Below, piece by piece: positions 1 through 7,322 of a stretch of 13,927 nt of DNA. Position numbers and translations under genes: made by a program. Source of the stretch: Granulicella sp. (lineage in GTDB: Bacteria; Acidobacteriota; Terriglobia; Terriglobales; Acidobacteriaceae). Location of the stretch: the NCBI GenBank assembly GCA_003133205.1, contig PKWK01000368.1:1-13927 (forward strand). The letters are read 5' to 3'. The notes beneath the pieces are model-generated. The model ran no database searches, was not told the DNA's origin, and worked only from the letters and a program-made list of their open reading frames with translations. Every line of letters starts with the position of its first letter. Positions within the stretch are counted from its first letter, which is position 1.

Positions 1-402
1 GTAACCGGCCCGATCTACTCATCGCTCCTCCGAAAAATGAATCTCGCCTGACGTAATCCGCCCGAACGTGGGACGAGATCAAGAACGAAAACACGCATTT
101 CGCCGGGAAATACTGGCGGATTCACGCATAATCGCCAATGCACTCACCGATGCCGATTACTCCTCAAAAGTCGGCAATCGCGCCGGGAATCTGATGAGCC
201 TAACCGCCGCGCGAATCGGGAGTCGATTCTCAGAGGAGGGTGACCATCCTCGCTCCGCCGTCCCCCTAAGTCCCTGTCGGTTGCGACTAAAGTGGAATTA
301 AGAATCCGATGCTCCGGCGGATACGATAAAGACAACACTCGCTTTGTTAGCAATGATTTCGCGTGGCGGCGAGCGGCAGTCTGCAACTCGTCACTAGGGC
401 TT
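1..402. other. Intergenic stretch with no supported gene
   Basis: No convincing coding region is visible here. Frame 1 is open from the left edge to a TGA at 49-51, and frame 3 to a TAA at 54-56. Either could be the last codons of a gene that lies mostly outside the window, but about 17 residues cannot decide this. A 77-codon frame at 68-301 has unremarkable composition, no ribosome binding site and no recognisable domain. I see no clear -35/-10 pair for the sensor gene that follows. Confidence 0.5.
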
Positions 403-3396
403 ATGGTCCGCTCTCTCCAATCCCGATGCAGCCGCGCATTTCCAGCGTGCCTCACTCTACAGTTTTTACTACTGTTCGCCTCCTCAGCGCTGGCCCTTGA
501 TCCGGGCAGGACTATTACCCAATACATCCAGAGTTTGTGGAACACAGAGTCCGGGCTGCCCCAGAACTCTGTCCACGCCGTTGCCCAGACGCCCAACGGC
601 TATCTTTGGCTGGGGACGGAAGAGGGACTCACTCGTTTCGACGGCGTTGAATTCACCACGTACAACCACGCCAACACGCCCGCATTGCCCTCCGACTATG
701 TTCAAGCGCTGGCGGTGGGCCGGGACGGCGCGCTGTGGATCGGAACCGACAGCGGTCTCGCGGAATTCCGGCCGTCCTCGGCTGCGGGGGAGAACGGCAC
801 GTTTCTCACCATGACAACCGCCGACGGGCTCTCCTCCAACAACATCACGGTGCTGTGGGAAGGCTCTGACGGTGCGGTGTGGGCGGGTACTCCCAAGGGC
901 CTCGATCGCATCTTCTCCGGGCACGTACAGCCCTGGCGAGGTTCCGGCGCTCTCGCCAATGTAGCGGTAACCGCCATCGTAGGCAGCACCGACGGAACGC
1001 TCTGGGTCGGAACCGTAAAGGGACTCTTCGCTCTCCGCGCTGGCCGCGTTGTATCGTTCACCACCCATGACGGGTTACCGGACAACACCATCACCAGCCT
1101 TGCCGCCGCGCGCGATGGCTCGGTGTGGGTTGGGACCGTCAAGGCCGGCATTGCCCAGATTCGTGAGGGCCATGTCGTCGTCCCCCAATTGCAGTTGCCT
1201 ACGAAAGTCATCCAGTCGCTGCTCGTCGACCGCGACGGCGGCCTCTGGATTGCATTCGATCGCCATGGGATCGGCCGGCTCCACGACGGCAAGCTGGTTT
1301 TGTACGGTAACTCACAGGGGATGCCCAGCGATCGCTGCACCCACGCCATCTTCGAAGACAGCGAAGGAGACCTTTGGGTCGGCCTGCTCGATGCCGGACT
1401 GCTCGAACTGCGGGATGGCAAGTTCGCCGTCTTTGGCAAGCCCGAAGGGCTCAGCGGAAACTACGTCGGGAACCTGCTCCAGGCGCAGGATGGCAGCATG
1501 TGGATCGGCGCCGACAGCAATGGTCTCAACCATATTCTTCCCGATGGCAAGGTGGAAGTTTGGAACCACAGCCAGGGCCTTCCCAATCAGGCGGTTTACA
1601 GCTTGCTCCAGACGAGGGATGGCAGCTTGTGGGTCGGTTATCGCAACGGCCTTCTGGCTCGGATTCGCCACGGTCAGGTCAGCATCTACACGGATCCGGC
1701 GGCAGCGAACGTTCCGCTGAATTCAATCTTCGAAGATCGGGAAGGGCATCTCTGGTTGGGTTTTTGGGGCAAGGGGCTGATCTTATTTGATTATGGGCGT
1801 TTTCGGCACATGGGCGGCGACGAACGCATCTCACAGATCGCTGAGTCCCACGACGGCGCATTGTGGATCGCCTCTGACGGCGACGGGCTTCAGCGTATCT
1901 TCCACGGCGCAACCACAAGGTTCGACACGTCCCATGGCTTGCCCAGCAACCATGTCATGTCCGTTTATGTGGCCGACGATGGCGACGTGTGGACAGGCAC
2001 AGCTAGCGGCGGACTCAGTCGCATCCGCAGCAATCAGGTCGTTTCCTGGACATTGAAAGAGGGCCTGCTCGAGTCCACTGTGGGCTCCATCGTCGAAGAC
2101 AATGCCGGTAACCTGTGGTTCGGAGGCGACAACGGGATTTACCGCGTGTCAAAACAGGAACTGGACCGATCGGCCGCGACGCGCAGCATCGGGATCCACC
2201 CAGTTCAGTACGGCACCACAGACGGGCTTCGCTCCCGGGAGACCCTTTATGGCAGTACGCCCTCCACATGGAAAGCGCATGACGGCCGACTTTGGTTTGC
2301 GACCATCCATGGCGCCGCCGTAATCGATCCCGCGCGCTTTCTGATCGATAAGATTGTGCCTCCGACGTGGATCGAACGCATCCGTTTCGATTCCCGCGTC
2401 GTGCCCCTTCAAGCCGGCATCCGCCTCGGGCCTGGTTCCGGGAATATCGAGGCTACCTTCACCGCCCCCAGCCTCGCCGTGCCGCAACGCGTCCGCTTTC
2501 GGTATCGTCTCATCGGATTCGATTCCGACTGGATCTACGCGGGTTCGCGCCGCAGCGCCTGGTATACCAATCTGCCGCCCGGCCACTATACCTTTGCTGT
2601 GCAGGCCGAGAATGGCGATGGGCTCTGGAATTACCAGGGAGACTCCTTTCGTTTCGTCATCCTTCCGCCCACTACGCGCACTCCTGTTGCCTATCTCGCT
2701 TACGCGGTTGCAACCATTTTCTTCGGATGGGGAATGGTCGTATTTCGCACTCGCGTCCTCGTTCGGCGGCAGCAGGAACTCACTCGCACTGTAGCCGAAC
2801 GCACTGCGCAATTGCAGGCTGAGAAGGCTGCCCTCGAGGTGGCCCGCCGCGAACTGCAGATCCAGGCGGCTCACGACTCCCTGACTGGGGTATTCAATCA
2901 CGCTGCCATCCTTGAGCACCTCGAGCGCGAGATTTCCCGCGCCGTGCGCGAGAAGTCCGCTCTGGGCGTGGTGGTCGCCGACCTCGACCACTTCAAGAGC
3001 GTCAATGACAATTACGGTCATCTCTGCGGCGACCAGGTAATTTTGCAGTGCGCTACGCGCTTCCGCTCCGCGCTTCGGGGCTATGATCTCCTTGGACGTT
3101 TTGGCGGAGAAGAATTCCTCATCCTTCTCCCTGGCTGGGACGCAACGACGGCTCCGGAGCGTGTCAATGATCTGCTCCGGGCGATCGCCGATGTCCCCAT
3201 CGCCACAGATGAGGCTCAACTCCACCTTACCTGCAGTATCGGGGTCGCCACCTTTGATCCCAAACTCGACACGCCTATGCCATTGGAAGTCCTCAAGCGC
3301 GCTGACGCGGCGCTTTATGTCGCGAAGAACTCAGGCCGCAATTGCGTCCGATTCGAGCATCGTGTTTGTGACGAGTCCGGACAGTTGACTCACTAA
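403..3396 (+). CDS. Two-component-type propeller sensor with GGDEF diguanylate cyclase domain
   Basis: Predicted membrane-anchored diguanylate cyclase, making cyclic di-GMP from two GTP in response to a ligand sensed outside the cytoplasm. From the ATG at 403 it is 997 residues. The order is: signal peptide at 1-31 with an ALA cleavage site; 14 Reg_prop repeats of the form DGxLWxGTxxGL between about residues 65 and 640, enough for two seven-bladed beta-propellers; a Y_Y_Y domain at about 680-752; one membrane helix near 763-784; a coiled-coil linker rich in Glu, Arg and Ala; and GGDEF at about 822-985. The active-site motif is GGEEF at 901-905. RGYD at 892-895, exactly five residues upstream, fits the product-inhibition I-site. 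The open frame reaches back to 292, but only the start at 403 places a signal peptide at the N terminus. The ligand is unknown. The propeller architecture is common in Acidobacteriota and Bacteroidota. Confidence 0.93.
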   Translation: MVRSLQSRCSRAFPACLTLQFLLLFASSALALDPGRTITQYIQSLWNTESGLPQNSVHAVAQTPNGYLWLGTEEGLTRFDGVEFTTYNHANTPALPSDYVQALAVGRDGALWIGTDSGLAEFRPSSAAGENGTFLTMTTADGLSSNNITVLWEGSDGAVWAGTPKGLDRIFSGHVQPWRGSGALANVAVTAIVGSTDGTLWVGTVKGLFALRAGRVVSFTTHDGLPDNTITSLAAARDGSVWVGTVKAGIAQIREGHVVVPQLQLPTKVIQSLLVDRDGGLWIAFDRHGIGRLHDGKLVLYGNSQGMPSDRCTHAIFEDSEGDLWVGLLDAGLLELRDGKFAVFGKPEGLSGNYVGNLLQAQDGSMWIGADSNGLNHILPDGKVEVWNHSQGLPNQAVYSLLQTRDGSLWVGYRNGLLARIRHGQVSIYTDPAAANVPLNSIFEDREGHLWLGFWGKGLILFDYGRFRHMGGDERISQIAESHDGALWIASDGDGLQRIFHGATTRFDTSHGLPSNHVMSVYVADDGDVWTGTASGGLSRIRSNQVVSWTLKEGLLESTVGSIVEDNAGNLWFGGDNGIYRVSKQELDRSAATRSIGIHPVQYGTTDGLRSRETLYGSTPSTWKAHDGRLWFATIHGAAVIDPARFLIDKIVPPTWIERIRFDSRVVPLQAGIRLGPGSGNIEATFTAPSLAVPQRVRFRYRLIGFDSDWIYAGSRRSAWYTNLPPGHYTFAVQAENGDGLWNYQGDSFRFVILPPTTRTPVAYLAYAVATIFFGWGMVVFRTRVLVRRQQELTRTVAERTAQLQAEKAALEVARRELQIQAAHDSLTGVFNHAAILEHLEREISRAVREKSALGVVVADLDHFKSVNDNYGHLCGDQVILQCATRFRSALRGYDLLGRFGGEEFLILLPGWDATTAPERVNDLLRAIADVPIATDEAQLHLTCSIGVATFDPKLDTPMPLEVLKRADAALYVAKNSGRNCVRFEHRVCDESGQLTH

Positions 3397-3608
3397 AGGA
3401 ACTGCCGGTCCGAAGGGCCAGCCGATTCGTCGACGAAAGCGCTTCTACGGATATGGTGCAACTGATCTCGACGAGCGCGGTGTCGTCAATTCGCTCAACG
3501 AGGAACGGATTTGTAACGGGAAGTCGGCTTCTCGTCGCTAATCCTGATGCTTCCGTTAGCCGGCGACATTTTCTTCGATATAACCGCTCTTAGCAAAACG
3601 GTTGCGAA

Positions 3609-4865
3609 TCACAGATCGAATCCAGGGTAGACGAAGGCGCCGCGTATCGTTTCAGCATCAGCTTCTGAGACCCCGCAGGCCCGAGCCGTGTCGTACCACC
3701 TTGAGACCTCAGTGCGCATATCGCTCACGATTTTCTCAGCCTCGTCTCTCTGCAGAAGAAAACGTGCATGCTGAGAAAGGATATTCTTGGCGTTCGCAAA
3801 GCGACCCATGTCACCACATTCCATGGCAAGATCCCGCCGGTCCCGGCTGATCACAGGGGACGGCGTCAGATCGTACGCTGGGGACAATCTCCAGTCTTCA
3901 TCTTTGGCGATTAAAGCGTGGTTGCGTGGATGATCGTCGATGTTGGAGATCAAGGCATTGAAACACATTCGCCGGAACAACTCGCGCGCGTCCTTCTTCG
4001 GTTCAGCTACGATCCTCCTGAGCTCTTCGACTAGGATCACGTACGACCACCGCGTTCTAGCCGCCGGAGATTCATCAGCACGCAACGCAGTTAAGCCGCT
4101 GATCATGCGTGCGCGAGTATAACCCTCGGCAGCTCCCTCTCTATCGAAACGCTTGATCAGGAGAACGTCCTTTCCTCCCACCGTCTCGATCCGGCTTTCC
4201 GCGGTGCTGATCCCGCATTGCCGCGCCAGTCGCAGCATGGCGTGCTCGACCCGTGTGTTGTCCCAGCGATCATCCGGCCGATTGAACTTTGCTATCCAGA
4301 GTCCTTCGTCATCGGATACGACCGCCTTGGGTCGGGCGCCTCCCATCGATGTTCCAAGCAGCAGCAGATCCTGGACCTGGGGAGCCGCGGGGTCGTTGGG
4401 AATTTCATCATTGATGAGCGCTTCGGCCAGATCCTGAAGCTTTTCGAGATCAAGCGTTTTATTGAATTCCCGCTTGGGTGCAGGAGGCACTTTGTTGAGC
4501 CCAAAGCCAAGCGCACCTGCACGGTCGTCGGGCGATTGCAGAAGATAGTCCATCTCGCCCAGAATCGGCTTGCCGGCGTACTTTTCGATGACGCAACAGC
4601 CCCAAAAGTCAGGCCCGGCATCACGCAGAGCGCCGAATACGCCGTTTAGCTGCACCGTCTCGTATGTCGCGCCGGAGAGCTTGAGCTCAACTGGATCGAT
4701 CGGCACTGCACGAGGATTCTCGAGGTATGACCGCCCGTACACGAAGCGCCCGCGCGAACCGCCCATGGGGTTGTCGTCCAGGACGAATCTGCCCGCGGTC
4801 ACGGCAGAGATATCCCCCGGCAACGTGATATAGACGAAACATTCCTCTGCGTATTTAGAAGTCAT
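3609..4865 (-). CDS. hipA: HipA-family serine/threonine kinase toxin
   Basis: Type II toxin of the HipA kinase family, 418 residues, close to the usual length. E. coli HipA phosphorylates glutamyl-tRNA synthetase and induces growth arrest; the target of this homologue is not shown by sequence. Visible kinase features: a glycine-rich loop GTSMGGARPK at 171-180, whose Ser173 aligns with the autophosphorylated Ser150 of E. coli HipA; Lys193 in IAKF; Glu207; the catalytic loop NIDDHPRNH at 308-316 with Asp310 and Asn315; and the metal-binding YDLTPS with Asp332. All key residues are intact, so an active kinase is expected. The start overlaps the 3' end of hipB by 11 bp, which suggests translational coupling. 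Expression should depend on the hipB promoter and its operator array. Confidence 0.93.
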   Translation of the reverse strand: MTSKYAEECFVYITLPGDISAVTAGRFVLDDNPMGGSRGRFVYGRSYLENPRAVPIDPVELKLSGATYETVQLNGVFGALRDAGPDFWGCCVIEKYAGKPILGEMDYLLQSPDDRAGALGFGLNKVPPAPKREFNKTLDLEKLQDLAEALINDEIPNDPAAPQVQDLLLLGTSMGGARPKAVVSDDEGLWIAKFNRPDDRWDNTRVEHAMLRLARQCGISTAESRIETVGGKDVLLIKRFDREGAAEGYTRARMISGLTALRADESPAARTRWSYVILVEELRRIVAEPKKDARELFRRMCFNALISNIDDHPRNHALIAKDEDWRLSPAYDLTPSPVISRDRRDLAMECGDMGRFANAKNILSQHARFLLQRDEAEKIVSDMRTEVSRWYDTARACGVSEADAETIRGAFVYPGFDL

Positions 4866-5196
4866 TGTCCAGGCCTCCGCTCTTGCGCGCTCTCACGTTT
4901 TCCTTGGCTGCTGCACGAGCCAGGCCCTCCTGGTCCTTGAGGGGATTGGCGAGATCCTCGAAGGGCTGCAACAAGTCGTAAAGCCAGAGCAGGGCAGTAT
5001 AGACAGCAATCCCTGTCGACGCTTTGCCAGTCTCTGCATCCCTGACGGCGCGGGTTCCGGTGCCTATCTTCTCGGCGACTTCTGCGATGGTCAGCTTGCG
5101 CCTCAGACGCGCTGTCCGCAGATTGCGGCCGAACCTCTTCAGTGTCTGCTCCACCGGGTATGGCGGGGCCATCAGCAAGCTGTTGCGAGCAACCAT
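4855..5196 (-). CDS. hipB: HipB-type antitoxin, XRE-family helix-turn-helix repressor
   Basis: Antitoxin partner of the downstream hipA: a 113-residue DNA-binding protein expected to bind and neutralise HipA and to repress the operon. An XRE/Cro helix-turn-helix spans about residues 18-75, with the recognisable pattern LRTARLRRKLTIAEVAEKIG followed by TRAVRDAETGK. The tail is basic and then acidic (ARKSGGLDNDF). The ATG at 5196 is preferred because GAGGGA sits 5 nt upstream of it; an alternative Met at 5175 lacks such a site. The gene precedes hipA and overlaps it by 11 bp, the usual order for this system. Four palindrome-like sites lie upstream, and one of them contains the ribosome binding site. 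Confidence 0.9.
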   Translation of the reverse strand: MVARNSLLMAPPYPVEQTLKRFGRNLRTARLRRKLTIAEVAEKIGTGTRAVRDAETGKASTGIAVYTALLWLYDLLQPFEDLANPLKDQEGLARAAAKENVRARKSGGLDNDF

Positions 5197-5199
5197 ATA

Positions 5200-5215
5200 C
5201 TTCCCTCAAGAGCAC
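5200..5215 (-). promoter_or_regulatory. hipBA operator-like site 1, overlapping the hipB ribosome binding site
   Basis: On the minus strand this reads GTGCTCTTGAGGGAAG. It matches the consensus RTGCYCTTGARRGCAY seen in three further copies, with its right arm degenerate. The hipB ribosome binding site GAGGGA (5207 to 5202) is part of the site, so a bound repressor would sit directly over the start region. Assignment to HipB is inferred from position. Confidence 0.6.
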
Positions 5216-5230
5216 CTTATAAATTGTGAT

Positions 5231-5246
5231 GTGCTTTCAAGAGCAT
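5231..5246 (-). promoter_or_regulatory. hipBA operator-like site 2
   Basis: On the minus strand this reads ATGCTCTTGAAAGCAC, with arms ATGCT/AGCAC around a CTTGAA core. Its centre is 31 bp from site 1, about three helical turns, so both would lie on the same DNA face. It overlaps the proposed -10 element of the hipB promoter. Confidence 0.65.
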
Positions 5247-5271
5247 AGACTATGTTGATACCTAGAGACAA
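5242..5271 (-). promoter_or_regulatory. Putative hipBA promoter
   Basis: On the minus strand, TTGTCT (5271 to 5266) and TATGCT (5247 to 5242) are separated by 18 bp, each matching the sigma-70 consensus at four of six positions. The -10 falls inside operator-like site 2 and the -35 is next to site 3. That arrangement would suit repression. The match is moderate and other placements are possible. Confidence 0.35.
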
Positions 5272-5278
5272 CACGAAA

Positions 5279-5294
5279 ATGCCCTTGAGGGCAT
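5279..5294 (-). promoter_or_regulatory. hipBA operator-like site 3 (best palindrome)
   Basis: ATGCCCTTGAGGGCAT on the plus strand: two perfect 7-bp arms (ATGCCCT and AGGGCAT) around a TG centre. This is the cleanest copy. Its centre is 48 bp from site 2. It lies just upstream of the proposed -35 of the hipB promoter. Confidence 0.7.
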
Positions 5295-5309
5295 ATAAAC
5301 AAGGTTAGC

Positions 5310-5325
5310 GTGCCTGTACGGGCAT
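5310..5325 (-). promoter_or_regulatory. hipBA operator-like site 4
   Basis: GTGCCTGTACGGGCAT on the plus strand, a 16-bp imperfect palindrome with six of eight base pairs matching and a core that differs from the other copies. Its centre is 31 bp from site 3, repeating the spacing between sites 1 and 2. Confidence 0.5.
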
Positions 5326-5388
5326 CTGGAACTAGGTCCTTGGCTTGCTTGGATATCCCATCACACTATCTCTTCTCCCCCAGGAGCC

Positions 5389-5453
5389 GATGAACTGGTG
5401 GTAGGAGAAAGCCCGGTGCGTCGGCGGCGGGCCGGGTCAGGCCGCTATGTTGG
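5389..5453 (+). repeat. Imperfect ~64-bp direct repeat, copy A (GTAGG plus hairpin)
   Basis: This copy resembles 6826-6889. Shared blocks are ATGAAYTGGTGGTAGG, then AAAGCCCGG, a GC-rich middle, and GGT-(4 nt)-CCGCTAT. The middle can fold, but less well than in copy B. It sits between the hipBA promoter region and the ATPase gene promoter. Its look (GTAGG followed by a hairpin) resembles REP elements. Both copies also read ATG-AAY-TGG-TGG-TAG, a Met-Asn-Trp-Trp micro-frame; only this copy has an upstream AGGAG (5382-5386). Confidence 0.65.
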
Positions 5454-5480
5454 GGGGGGCGGTTCCGGCTTGGACGAGCG

Positions 5481-5486
5481 TATAAT
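5481..5486 (+). promoter_or_regulatory. Putative -10 element of the ATPase gene
   Basis: A perfect TATAAT lies 49 bp before the ATG at 5536. No good -35 is visible at 16-18 bp spacing, so the promoter may be activator-dependent or the match may be chance. It overlaps the first TAATCCGAAA repeat. Confidence 0.35.
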
Positions 5487-5514
5487 CCGAAATGGACGGA
5501 ACCTTAATCCGAAA
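5483..5514 (+). repeat. Paired TAATCCGAAA repeats upstream of the ATPase gene
   Basis: TAATCCGAAA occurs exactly at 5483-5492 and again at 5505-5514, a 22-bp period equal to about two helical turns. A weaker CGGAA at 5497-5501 lies between them, so the motif recurs roughly once per turn. Position at the -10 and in the leader suggests an operator for the ATPase gene; the binding protein is unknown. Confidence 0.6.
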
Positions 5515-5535
5515 CAGACGAGCTTTGCTTCCGAG

Positions 5536-6777
5536 ATGGTCGACTCCCAGGACTCCCTTTACCCCCGGTTTGCCGCTGCGCTTGTCACAACGGCGCTCCA
5601 GGACACTCCGGTAGTCATCGTGACCGGCCCCCGCCAGTGCGGCAAGACTACCCTTGTCCGCGATCTAATCACGGGCAGTCGGGAGTTCCTCACCATGGAC
5701 GATGACACCGTTCTTGCATCGGCTCGCAGCGATCCTACGGGACTGGTGCGCGGCCTCGACAAGTCTACGATCGACGAAGTTCAACGAGCGCCTGATCTCT
5801 TGCGCGCCATCAAAAGGTCGGTGGATGAGGACCGCAGGGCAGGCCGGTTTCTCTTGACCGGATCGGCCAACCTTCTGACGGTGCCGCAGATCTCAGAGAG
5901 TTTGGCTGGCCGCATGGAGATGGTCAATCTACTTCCACTCTCGCGAGCTGAAATCTTCGCTCACAAGCCGACGTTCCTGAAAGCAGCATTTCAGGGAAAA
6001 CTTGGCAAACCCGGCGAAACCCTGATCGGCGAGGATCTTGTGGAAGCTGTTCTGATTGGCGGTTATCCCGAGATGCTGCGGCGCAAACTACCAGAGCGAC
6101 GCCAGGCATGGGCCCGCGACTACATCAGAGCCATCGTGCAAAGAGATGTGCGCGACATAGCCGAGGTGGAAAAACTGGATCAAATGCCGCGGTTACTCCA
6201 GGTTCTCGCCCATCATTCCGGGCAACTCACCAATTTCACGCAGATGGGTGGTCAGGTTGGGTTTGACGATAAAACAACTAGAAAATACGTCGGGGTATTG
6301 GAGCAGTTGTTTCTTGTCCGTCGAGTACAACCGTGGTTTCGAAATCAGCTAAAACGTCTGGTGAAGACCCCGAAGCTCTACTTCCTTGACTCCGGCCTTC
6401 TTGCTACACTTCTGGGAGTTACCGCAGGACAAGTTGCGAAAGACCGCGCCATCTTCGGAAGGCTGCTGGAAACTTTCGTTTACTCGGAGATTTTGAAACA
6501 GATTTCCTGGATAAATAATTCTTGCACTCTCCATCACTATCGGGACAAAGATCAGGACGAGGTCGACATTGTCGTCGAAGACGGCTCTGGCGCTTTAGTG
6601 GGAATCGAAGTCAAAGCGAGCGCTACGGTAAATTCCAGCGATTTCAAAGGGCTTCGGAAGTTGGTGGATGCCTGTGGCGATGATCTGAAGTTGGGACTCG
6701 TGCTTTACGACGGTGAGAAATCGGTCCCTTTCGGTAACCGTCTTTTCGCAGCCCCTATGTCTTGCTTGTGGGGCTGA
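5536..6777 (+). CDS. AAA+ family ATPase with DUF4143 C-terminal domain
   Basis: A 413-residue P-loop ATPase of the AAA/DUF4143 family, a group found widely in accessory DNA of bacteria and archaea and without a settled function. Walker A is GPRQCGKTT at 31-39. Walker B ends in IDE at 79-81. A sensor-like LLTGSAN is at 106-112. The middle carries the DUF4143 signature, with RDYIRAIVQRDVRDI, LEQLFLVRRVQPW and PKLYFLDSGLL. The C terminus has D344 followed by E358-x-K360 in GIEVKAS, the layout of a PD-(D/E)xK nuclease-like fold. The frame is open back to a GTG at 5398, but that extension runs through a repeat and a G8 run, so the ATG at 5536 is chosen; its ribosome binding site is weak. The gene stands alone, with repeats on both sides and a repeated motif at its promoter. 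Confidence 0.88.
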   Translation: MVDSQDSLYPRFAAALVTTALQDTPVVIVTGPRQCGKTTLVRDLITGSREFLTMDDDTVLASARSDPTGLVRGLDKSTIDEVQRAPDLLRAIKRSVDEDRRAGRFLLTGSANLLTVPQISESLAGRMEMVNLLPLSRAEIFAHKPTFLKAAFQGKLGKPGETLIGEDLVEAVLIGGYPEMLRRKLPERRQAWARDYIRAIVQRDVRDIAEVEKLDQMPRLLQVLAHHSGQLTNFTQMGGQVGFDDKTTRKYVGVLEQLFLVRRVQPWFRNQLKRLVKTPKLYFLDSGLLATLLGVTAGQVAKDRAIFGRLLETFVYSEILKQISWINNSCTLHHYRDKDQDEVDIVVEDGSGALVGIEVKASATVNSSDFKGLRKLVDACGDDLKLGLVLYDGEKSVPFGNRLFAAPMSCLWG

Positions 6778-6825
6778 CGGTATCTTGCCCGCCAAGAAGG
6801 AACAGACCCAGGCTCGAATTAACGC

Positions 6826-6889
6826 AATGAATTGGTGGTAGGAAAGCCCGGCGCTGCAGTCGCCGGGCTAGGTTATGCCGCTATTCTGT
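6826..6889 (+). repeat. Imperfect ~64-bp direct repeat, copy B (GTAGG plus hairpin)
   Basis: Second copy of the repeat at 5389-5453, in the same orientation, 48 bp after the ATPase stop codon. It has a perfect hairpin: arms AGCCCGGCG (6845-6853) and CGCCGGGCT (6861-6869) around a 7-nt loop. It is preceded by GGTGGTAGGAA and followed by AGGTTATGCCGCTAT. No T-run follows, so it is unlikely to be a simple intrinsic terminator. There is no ribosome binding site before its Met-Asn-Trp-Trp frame. Confidence 0.7.
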
Positions 6890-7064
6890 GTGACTCAAGT
6901 GTTTTTCACTTGGCTCCGTGGCAAGCATCAACTGAAGCAGCTTATGGGCCGAAACATTTCTTGGGTCGGGCAATGGAACAACTCCTCTGGGCGAATTCTC
7001 GCCCGGCTGCGATTATCAACCCGCATGTGTTTGGCTCGAAGTCGCTAGGTGTCAGACTCTCAGC

Positions 7065-7322
7065 ATGAATACACCATGTGCTTCACCCACCCCCTATGCC
7101 GAGTTGCCTTCCGAGGCTCGCGCGCTGCTTTTCATCTTTGCCATGGGCGCCGCGGCGCGCTATGTAGCGCAACCACCCAAGCGGTCAGAACTGACCCCAA
7201 TACTTGAATCCATCTGGAATCGGCATCGGCTTTGCCTCAGCGACCTCGCCGACCCATTTCGCATGACCGCATTGCTCGAGACCGAGCTCTCATCCGTTTA
7301 CTTCGCCGGGTGTGCCCAATGA
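7065..7322 (+). CDS. Hypothetical protein, 85 residues, first gene of a three-gene cluster
   Basis: I do not recognise this protein. It has 85 residues and no signal peptide; a short hydrophobic patch (ALLFIFAMGAAA, residues 19-30) is probably a buried helix. A mixed charged and aromatic segment follows. The case for it being real is mainly context: its TGA overlaps the ATG of the next gene in an ATGA junction, which is typical of translationally coupled genes. The start at 7065 has no good ribosome binding site, and a Met five codons later is possible. Confidence 0.55.
   Translation: MNTPCASPTPYAELPSEARALLFIFAMGAAARYVAQPPKRSELTPILESIWNRHRLCLSDLADPFRMTALLETELSSVYFAGCAQ

Noticed and set aside
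292..402. N-terminal extension of the propeller-GGDEF protein
   Set aside because: The 37 extra residues would bury the clear signal peptide that begins at Met 403, and no ribosome binding site supports the earlier start.
2149..3225. Long 358-codon open frame antisense to the sensor gene
   Set aside because: It is a shadow of the GGDEF-sensor gene on the opposite strand, with no recognisable domain.
5160..5169. Short match to the 3' end of tRNA-Asp (TATGGCGGGG), as a possible left attachment site
   Set aside because: Only about 11 bp match, and the site is inside hipB coding sequence, explained by its Met-Ala-Pro-Pro codons; a chance match in GC-rich DNA is expected.
5398..5535. GTG start that extends the ATPase by 46 residues
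   Set aside because: The extension is translated from the flanking repeat, a G8 run and the TAATCCGAAA motifs; its Arg- and Gly-rich sequence does not resemble the family N terminus.
6896..6912. CAAGTG-TTTTT-CACTTG hairpin after repeat B
   Set aside because: The T-run is in the loop rather than after the stem, so it is not a terminator; a 6-bp stem of this kind is weak evidence for anything else.
6832..7068. 78-codon frame after the ATPase gene
   Set aside because: It begins inside repeat copy B, has no ribosome binding site, and its composition is unremarkable.
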